Assembly (NCBI RefSeq): GCF_000004195.4
Contig: NC_030678.2
Location: forward strand, 130,229,104-130,293,103
Direction: 5' to 3'
DNA: 64,000 bases
Source of the DNA: Xenopus tropicalis
Taxonomy: Eukaryota; Chordata; Amphibia; Anura; Pipidae
Under the pieces are notes generated by a model, which searched no databases, was not told the DNA's origin, and was given only the letters and a program-made list of their open reading frames with translations. The position numbers and the translations under genes are program-made. Position 1 is the stretch's first letter. Each line of letters opens with the position of its first letter. This document shows positions 59,598 to 64,000 of the stretch, in pieces.

Positions 59598-60155
59598 TTA
59601 AAGGACATGTTAACCAAAAAGCAATTTGTTGCCTAATAAAAGAAAACATACTTCTAAGCAACCTTCCAAAATGTATTTATTACTAAGTTAGAGTGCTTTA
59701 AAAGTTATTTATAAACGTAATTGCTACTGAAAGCAGCATTTTCTTAACTCTTGGTTATATATACTGTGTCTCATACCACATGGCACTTATATATATATTT
59801 ATTGTATTTATTTATTATATCACTTGTCCTCCCTGTGTGTAACTTTATATTCTGTAAGATTGTACAGCGCTGCGTACCCTTGTGGCACTTTATAAATAAA
59901 GTTATACATACATAATTTCTTAAACAATGTTGCTAAGATCAGTCTCCTCCAGCAAAACAGGTCTGTCAGTCTGCTGCCTTGTGTTACATTGTTTCAGTCA
60001 GAGCCACCAGGGCAGATAATAGAAAATGACTGGCAAACACTGCATCTAATAGCAATTATATATACAAATAACTGAAAAACCATTACAAATTTATAATAAA
60101 TGCATATTGCAAAGAGCTACTGGTTGGAGATCACTGGGTTAAGGGAAACCTTTAA
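59598..60155. mobile_element. T2-type MITE with TTAAAGG ends and an internal SINE-like piece
   Basis: The left end TTAAAGGACATGTTAACC and the right end GGGTTAAGGGAAACCTTTAA are inverted and include TTAA at both borders, as expected for T2 elements that insert at TTAA. A piece at about 59788-59915 (TTGTACAGCGCTGCGTACCC, TTTATAAATAAAGTTATAC) matches the SINE-like repeat at 54339 and probably inserted later. Confidence 0.75.
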
Positions 60156-61203
60156 CATTTTTCCTTTAGAAGATGGAATTCCATAACAGGAATTCTACCA
60201 TTTGGGCACTGTAAGTGCTTGTAAAAAAACGGCATCTGTAATAGTTATAAATTATATAAGCAGTGTCTGTAGCTCTTTGCCACCATTTGTATCAGTTCCT
60301 ATTTCAAGGCATTAATATGCTTTCATTTACATAGAGCCACATATTATGCAGTGATTATTTATCATTCACCTCAGTTCTTGCTCCACTGGAGGTATAAAGT
60401 CTAAGGACCCTATTACATTGACACACTCGAGCCTTCTTCATCAGGAAACATTTTTATATTTTTGGATATAGAAACCCAAGCATTCGTTACAGCTAGTGTC
60501 CAAGTCAGAATCAAACAAGGCAGCAGTGCAAACAATTGAGCCACATTGCAGCCTATATAACTTATGGCTTCTGTATCATTTTTGCTAAGGATCTATAATA
60601 ATACTGCACTGCCTTTATTTGTATACACTGTACATGTATATGCATGCTCCAATAAAGTATGGAACTCAGTCATTACAATTTGAAATCCTAAAAGCTGCGA
60701 AACATTTTCCCCAGGAGACTTTTCTATCATTACAAAAAAAAATCTATTCATTTGTAAAGCTGCACTAATGATGATTCGTCAGAAGAGGCTGGAGGGATAC
60801 AATGGTGCTCGGCACAAATATGAAGTGCAAGGAGCCTTTTTGGTCTCAAGTACCTTTAATGAATGGCATCAATACACGCAACATTTCTGGCAATTTTAGC
60901 ATGGCTGCGCTGACACTTATGGTCATAAATAAACCTTTTTATGTCACTGATTGCAGCCTGTGGATCATATTTAATGGATTGATGTCAGCAAATAATAATA
61001 CTGCCATTTAATATTCATAAAGTAAAGTCTTGAATAATTTCCTGATGTAAAAGTTCTGGTTCTCATATAAAAAAAACAAAATAGGTTAAAAAATACCATG
61101 CATTTGGTTTTGCAGTTTCTATTAACCTTTATTGCTATTTAACGTCTATCCCTAGAGCCCACTCTCCTGCATTTATTGCTTTATTAATCCATGGATGAAG
61201 TCT
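60156..61203. other. Unassigned interval
   Basis: No repeat or exon is recognised. The + strand frame 60802-61011 has no motif. Confidence 0.4.
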
Positions 61204-61531
61204 AAAGCTGGCCATACACACACCGATATTATCTTATCAATCAAGGTTTGTATGATATTCTGTGCGTGTATGGTGGATCAACGAGACGACCGATATCGCA
61301 AAAGCCTTGGATATCGGTCGTCTCATTGATTGAGCGGTACAAAAGATTTTCATTGGATGCTGTTGAAGGCATCTGAGCAAACACTATGTTAAGGGGTGAA
61401 TCGTTAGATAGGGGTAGATTGAAATTGTTTCTACCTCCATATCTGACTATTCAGCCCTGAACGTCAGTGGAGGGTGCAAATGATTTTCCTGCGACCAGGA
61501 ATGTATGTGTGTAATGTGTATGGCCACCTTT
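61204..61531. mobile_element. MITE with GCTGGCCATACACACACC inverted ends
   Basis: The left end AAAGCTGGCCATACACACAC is inverted at the right end as GTGTGTAATGTGTATGGCCA followed by CCTTTCC. Internal palindrome GACGACCGATATCG / CGATATCCAAGG / GATATCGGTCGTCTC is prominent. It is related to the element at 2305 and to the partial element at the right window edge. Confidence 0.7.
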
Positions 61532-62299
61532 CCTGTGTTCTCTTTTAAAATGGTTTAGAAACTTCACCTGCCCTTAAAGTTATGCTGTGTACCTTATGAA
61601 CATGTCAAAACTTAACTTGCACATTCTTTTGCCCTCCAAAAAAAACAGCTTTCCATTATATTATTCTGAAACCCAGAGACCCCCAAGGGATTCTTTGTTC
61701 TCCATAAATGACCTAATTGATTTGAAATAGGAAATGTCTGCCTGTTCTTATTTGCTGTTTACGTCTAACTGAACGTTTAGCCCTGTTTCATTTGTATATT
61801 TAATTATAAAACTGGAACCCCTCAACATAAAATTATCGTTATTTGTTATTAATAATAATTAGTTCTGTGTTTCACGTTTTTAGTCTGACTGAGTTGAGAG
61901 AAAATCCTCATCTCATTCTTTTTTTGCAGGATATGGATACATATATTTTCTTTTCTACTTCTGTATACCTTGCATGCAGGGTGGGTCAGAGCAAGTACCA
62001 TTTACCTGCATGTATACAATATTTTATGAGTGCTCTACAGTGTCTGGGTGCCTTTGTGAGTGATCCACAAGCACATAGCTCATAGCTCATAGCTCAAAAG
62101 AACTTATTATAAGTAGTGATAACATTCAGTAGCATTCTATGTACGTCTGCTCTTTGGTTTCTATTAGATGGATTGATTAATGTTTTTCATTACAGTCAGT
62201 GGTATATAATATAAAAGAACATCTTGGAAGCATTTACTCTACCTTTCATTCATTTCTGTTTGCTCTTTATGTTGTCCTTCTTTATAAAGATGATGATGT
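61532..62299. other. Unassigned interval
   Basis: A short tandem CATAGCT repeat (about 62076-62093) is the only regular feature seen. Confidence 0.4.
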
Positions 62300-62760
62300 T
62301 TTTTTAAATCTTCCTGCTGCTGCGTTCTGTGTTCATGTGCCTATAGCCTACAATAAGTTTCCCATATGTTTCCTCTGATCCAGAATACTTTTTAATTCTA
62401 ACCCTGTTTGCTAGATGCTCTAAGGTTTGCTTTGCTAGACATTGTTTATGTTGTAATTCCAGGCTATTGATTTCTTGTATTAGGTCCTCTCTCATTTTTG
62501 ACACTTTTCCTCTACTTCTGTGCTCCCAAAGCTATCAAGTGACTCCTCTTCACACATTTATGTGCTTCCCACTTAATTATTAGATTGATCAAAGGCAATG
62601 CTTTTTCTTGGAACTATATTACTGTTTCTTTACAAATGTTTTCTTTGTTTATGAGGTTGTTTCTCATCCATAATCCATGTAAATCTCCTGCATTTCATGA
62701 ATTTTAGATGAGGTACAGAAGGAGTAAATGCATCTACACATTGGCTTATAGGAATCGCCA
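62300..62760 (-). pseudogene. L1-like LINE fragment (linker between endonuclease and reverse transcriptase)
   Basis: Minus-strand readings contain WRMRNNLINKENICKET (about 62625-62675) and then IKWEAHKCV, stop, RGV (about 62545-62580). The 66-codon frame 62504-62304 follows, with REDLIQEINSLELQHKQCLA. This series matches the region after the endonuclease in L1-clade ORF2 proteins, where WR.NNSLL, LWEAHKCV.RG and I..LE..HK occur in this order. Stops interrupt the frame. Neither the endonuclease nor the reverse transcriptase core is present. Confidence 0.65.
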
Positions 62761-63869
62761 CCATGACATCCCATTTAAATTGATTCTAACCATATATTTT
62801 CTGTTGAAATAATAGCTGTGACATACAGGGTCATGCAATTTGGATGCAAGTTGACATGTTTGTCCCATAATACATTATTTAAGTGTAACTGCAGCTTTAA
62901 GGGTGGATGTCCCAGACACAATTGAAGTGAAAATGTTTATAGTGGGAAAATTACATCTGTACATGATTCTTTAGGTGCAAGTACTCTGTAGCTTGGGTCA
63001 CCTTTGAGGTGGCAATAGCTCCATGGTTCTCCTGCATCAATTGGCCCATTTGTGTGTGATTTGCAACAGTAGGTGGAGTAGGCACACTAGCACCAAGTAC
63101 CACTACAATGTATACATAAGTGCGTTTGGATGCAAGTACCTTTAATGAATTGTGTAGCTTAACACAATGACTGCATTCAATTTTGCTTGATCTCAGCTGT
63201 GGTCATAAATGACCCTTCATGTACCATGGTGCACCTTGTAATGTCAAAATATGTTTCTCTGTCTGACAAAAATGTACATAATACAATTGTTTTATCACAC
63301 AGAAAGGTAAAGGGTGACATGTTATTACATTTAAAGTAGCCATCCATAAAAAATGTTATTACCGTAAAGATAATAAATAATTGTAATTACTTATAAATAT
63401 ATTAATAAAAAGGACAATAGTTCTTACTGGACAAAAATTTCATAAAATACAGTTGGTTTCAAACTAAACCATCTAACCCTTGTTGTGAGTGTGTGTATGG
63501 CTCTCCAGTGTGATTTGGCAAATCAGGTTCTGGTGCAATTCAACGGCAACTGATTGGTGGAAACAAGACACTAGGCCACATGTTGACCTGATTCAGTCCA
63601 TTAGGATCATCAGTCATCAGATCAACACTATACATTTGTCAGATATCCCCAAACCTGGCTTGTCATTTAAAGTTTTGAGCAGGAACTCATGCATCTGTAT
63701 ACAATGTAACCACAAGGTAAGTCACCCACCACTATTCAGGTTACCTTTAATAGTTCCATGTATACTGCTACCTATATAATCTCTTTTCAGTAAAAAAAAA
63801 AAATCCTGTGAAAAGAATTGTGTCTATTGTTCTTACTATTTTAGCTCAGGGCAGAGGCAATTCCAGAAG
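62761..63869. other. Unassigned interval
   Basis: No repeat family is recognised. The + strand frame 63489-63779 ends in a TATATAAT-rich stretch and shows no domain. Confidence 0.4.
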
Positions 63870-64000
63870 TTATGCTGGCAATACACAAATCAACATTAGC
63901 TGCCAATTCTAAAACAAATCAGCAACTTATGGACCTGTGTATGGGGCAAGACAATAGCCTCCAACTGATATTTTGTTTGGCATTAGATATTAATTATGAC
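63870..64000. mobile_element. Partial MITE at window edge (GCTGGCAATACAC end)
   Basis: TTATGCTGGCAATACACAAATC resembles the left end of the 61204 element, and GGACCTGTGTATGGGGCAAG resembles its sub-terminal text. The element continues past the window. Confidence 0.45.

Noticed and set aside
60420..60460. CTTCATCAGG phrase reminiscent of the Penelope hammerhead region (CTGATGAAG on the minus strand)
   Set aside because: No stem II or GAAA box follows at the right spacing and no other Penelope text is nearby.

Overview
Organism and overall character. The window looks like animal nuclear DNA, most probably from a pipid frog (Xenopus). The evidence is AT-rich sequence without long open frames, CpG depletion outside a few islands, and repeat families that I recognise from Xenopus: T2-type elements starting TTAAAGG, a TA-flanked MITE beginning CAGGTATGGGACC, a hAT MITE beginning CAGTGATCCCCAACC, and a frog satellite-like repeat of about 145 bp. 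The species call rests on recall of these families and was not checked against a database. There are no operons, RNA genes or CRISPR arrays, and no long ORF that is not explained by a repeat. Layout, 1-25 kb: a short tandem satellite (1-570), then a GC-rich block (about 1.18-1.58 kb) with promoter-like motifs that probably lies inside a T2-like transposon. After that comes about 24 kb of sparse sequence with scattered MITEs (2.3, 4.6, 8.7, 9.1, 10.9, 12.4, 13.3, 20.0 and 22.9 kb) and a Penelope-type tail at 7.5-8.0 kb. Around 25.9 kb is the best host-gene candidate: a terminal coding exon (25922-26178, + strand) with a strong splice acceptor and a long 3' UTR-like tail. Layout, 28-47 kb: a dense transposon graveyard. 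It holds a Tc1-like fragment, a decayed L1-like LINE with a hAT MITE inside it, a solo LTR (33236-34108), a T2-like element with a TA-MITE inside it, and a Penelope-like element whose 3' tail is split by a Tc1 transposon with 507-bp inverted arms. These are followed by an element carrying eighteen 52-bp minisatellite units, a CR1-like LINE interrupted by a MITE, and another Tc1-like relic. Two small exon-like pieces (32268-32474, 32880-32939) could belong to a short membrane protein. Layout, 47-64 kb: mostly unannotated sequence with more hAT MITEs, SINE-like pieces, a second eighteen-unit 52-bp array (58318-59262) in the opposite orientation, a T2 MITE, and an L1-like relic on the minus strand. 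Nothing here works as a multi-gene system. The main interest lies in nested insertions, the palindromic Tc1, the twin minisatellite elements, a hammerhead-like core in a Penelope tail, and regulatory motifs (ZNF143, NRF1, RFX X-box) carried by repeats.
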